From the NCBI RefSeq assembly GCF_025195095.1, contig NZ_JANAVZ010000001.1:1-64000 (forward strand): DNA of 64,000 nucleotides, read 5' to 3'. Of the stretch, positions 62,881 through 64,000 are shown one piece after another. The notes beneath the pieces are model-generated. The model was not told the DNA's origin, did no database searches, and saw only the letters and a program-made list of their open reading frames with translations. The number at the start of each line of letters is the position of its first letter. Position 1 is the first letter of the stretch. The translations under genes and the position numbers were made by a program. The DNA comes from Paracoccus maritimus (GTDB lineage: Bacteria; Pseudomonadota; Alphaproteobacteria; Rhodobacterales; Rhodobacteraceae).

Positions 62881-64000
62881 CTAGTGCCGGGCGCCATCGC
62901 GCGCCGCCGATGTCAGCACCACCTTGCGGTCATCGGTTCCGGGCAGGCGCGTCGCGGCTTCGATCGCGAAGGTCAGTTCAAGGACATAGCTTCCATCCTC
63001 GAACGCAGTCCGGGCCGCGCCCTCGAGTTGGGTCGAGAACGCCTCGATCAACTGGCTGCCCAAACCCGTGCCCTCATCTTCCGCTTCGCGGTCGCCGGTA
63101 GAGTTGACGATCCGCAACACACCGGTTCCGGATTCGGGCGAGGTCAGATGAACCCGCACCCACGGACCATCTTCACCTGCCGGAATTCCCGCGTATTTCA
63201 AGGCGTTGGTGAACGCCTCGGTCGCCAACAGGGACAGCGGCACCGCCTGGTCGGGCAGCAATGTCATCGGTTGCAGCTTCGTCTCGACCCGCAGATTGCT
63301 GCCCGGCCCGACCGACGCGTTGACCATCTGATTGATGATGTCGCCGATCAGCCGATCAGCCTCGACAGCGTCAAGATGTTCGGCCTGATACAGGTTTCGG
63401 TAGATCGTCGCCAGCGCCGCCACCCGATCCTGAACCGACCGCAGCACCCGTTTGGCGTCGTCATCCGAGATCACGCGGCTTTGCATGTTGATGATCGAGG
63501 CGATCAGCTGAAGGTTGTTCTTCACACGATGGTGAACTTCTTTCAGCAGCACGGTCTTTTCCGTGACCGCATCCTCCATCGCCTCTTCGTCGCGGATCAG
63601 GATCCGCGCCATGTTGTGGAAGGTCTGGCTGACATCGTGGATTTCGGTGGGCGCGTCGGTCAGGATCGGCGGCGGCTCGTCACGGTTGCCGATCGCGAAC
63701 CGACGCATCTGTCCCCGCAGAACGGTGATATGTCGCAGGACCAGCCGGAAGACAGCGAAATACGCCACCGCGAGAGAGACCAGCCACAGAGCGGCCGGAA
63801 ACAGGAACGCACCGAACCGCGTCAGTTGGAACAGTCCCACGCCGGCCAGTTTCGGGCTCCAGCTTCCCAGCGCATAGACCAGCCCCGGCACCACGGGCAC
63901 GACAGTGAACACGCGCATCTCGCCCGTGTTCGCACGGGCGCGGAAGGTGGTATCGTTGCGCGACAGCAGGCTGAGCAGCGACACACCGGCCGGAAGAATG
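62881..64000 (-). CDS. Membrane sensor histidine kinase, HisKA_2/HWE type (5' end beyond the window)
   Basis: The visible part (about 373 residues) is the C-terminal portion of a sensor kinase whose start lies beyond 64000, since the frame stays open to the end. It has a transmembrane helix (FLFPAALWLVSLAVAYFAVF), a linker (RRFAIGNRDEPPPIL), a HisKA_2 domain with the phosphoacceptor His in EVHHRVKNNLQLIASIINMQSRV (key residues H-H-R-V-K-N-N), and a HATPase domain with ATEAFTNALKYA and GTGLGSQLIEAF. Kinases of this type often act in stress or light responses. A GTG at 63984 is an in-frame start but leaves no complete input domain, so I treat it as partial. Confidence 0.88.
   Translation of the reverse strand, partial: ILPAGVSLLSLLSRNDTTFRARANTGEMRVFTVVPVVPGLVYALGSWSPKLAGVGLFQLTRFGAFLFPAALWLVSLAVAYFAVFRLVLRHITVLRGQMRRFAIGNRDEPPPILTDAPTEIHDVSQTFHNMARILIRDEEAMEDAVTEKTVLLKEVHHRVKNNLQLIASIINMQSRVISDDDAKRVLRSVQDRVAALATIYRNLYQAEHLDAVEADRLIGDIINQMVNASVGPGSNLRVETKLQPMTLLPDQAVPLSLLATEAFTNALKYAGIPAGEDGPWVRVHLTSPESGTGVLRIVNSTGDREAEDEGTGLGSQLIEAFSTQLEGAARTAFEDGSYVLELTFAIEAATRLPGTDDRKVVLTSAARDGARH

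Noticed and set aside
1..64000. tRNA, rRNA, CRISPR arrays, prophage genes, insertion sequences
   Set aside because: I looked for cloverleaf-like stems with T-loop words, regularly spaced repeats, integrases, transposases and structural phage genes, and saw none.

Overview
This is 64 kb of dense, GC-rich chromosome from an alphaproteobacterium of the Rhodobacter/Paracoccus group (Rhodobacterales). The clearest pointers are the reg redox locus in its Rhodobacter order (hvrA, regA and senC on the minus strand, divergent from regB), the tsaE-kinase/murU/addB/addA/trxA run, and a timA-fxsA-secB neighbourhood. A Paracoccus-like genus is my guess from the overall look only. I see no tRNA, rRNA, CRISPR array, prophage, insertion sequence or plasmid origin. 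Most genes overlap or sit a few bases apart.

1-8.5 kb: msrPQ (periplasmic methionine sulfoxide repair), a DUF302 secreted protein, an AT-richer small membrane protein, then the imuA-imuB-dnaE2 mutagenic translesion polymerase cassette. 8.7-18.4 kb: asd and dapB (lysine/diaminopimelate pathway), a DedA protein, a Hint-domain protein, beta-carbonic anhydrase, an HPt-like orphan, an M17 aminopeptidase coupled to an NlpC/P60 peptidase, truB, a phosphodiester glycosidase and rbfA. 18.4-31.5 kb: an SH3 protein, a tsaE/sugar-kinase fusion with murU (wall-sugar recycling), addBA (double-strand break repair), trxA, a cupin, an uncharacterised protein, hslVU behind a plausible RpoH promoter, and a 59-residue membrane protein.

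31.5-39.4 kb: smr, timA, fxsA, secB, an HD phosphohydrolase, then the hvrA-regA-senC/regB redox regulon controllers. After regB comes a membrane PAS protein that is probably DivL and has a perfect CtrA box in front of it. 39.4-53.7 kb: tamB-tamA (outer-membrane protein assembly), glucokinase, a small secreted protein, a polar amino-acid ABC transporter divergent from a TRAP transporter with a cluster of GGAAC/GTTCC dyads between them, a DUF2853 gene and a short crotonase. 53.7-64 kb: a DUF2125 protein, pmbA-cysQ, a cysteine-motif orphan, the pqiA-pqiA-pqiB-pqiC lipid-transport operon, and the 3' part of a membrane sensor kinase cut by the window edge.

Most of the window is ordinary housekeeping sequence. 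The items most worth a second look are regulatory: the CtrA box before the PAS/DivL candidate, the dyad cluster between the two transporter operons, a leader hairpin that could cover the tamA ribosome-binding site, the hslVU heat-shock promoter with a terminator-like hairpin between the two genes, and several perfect bidirectional terminators. I did not find a convincing wholly new multi-gene system.
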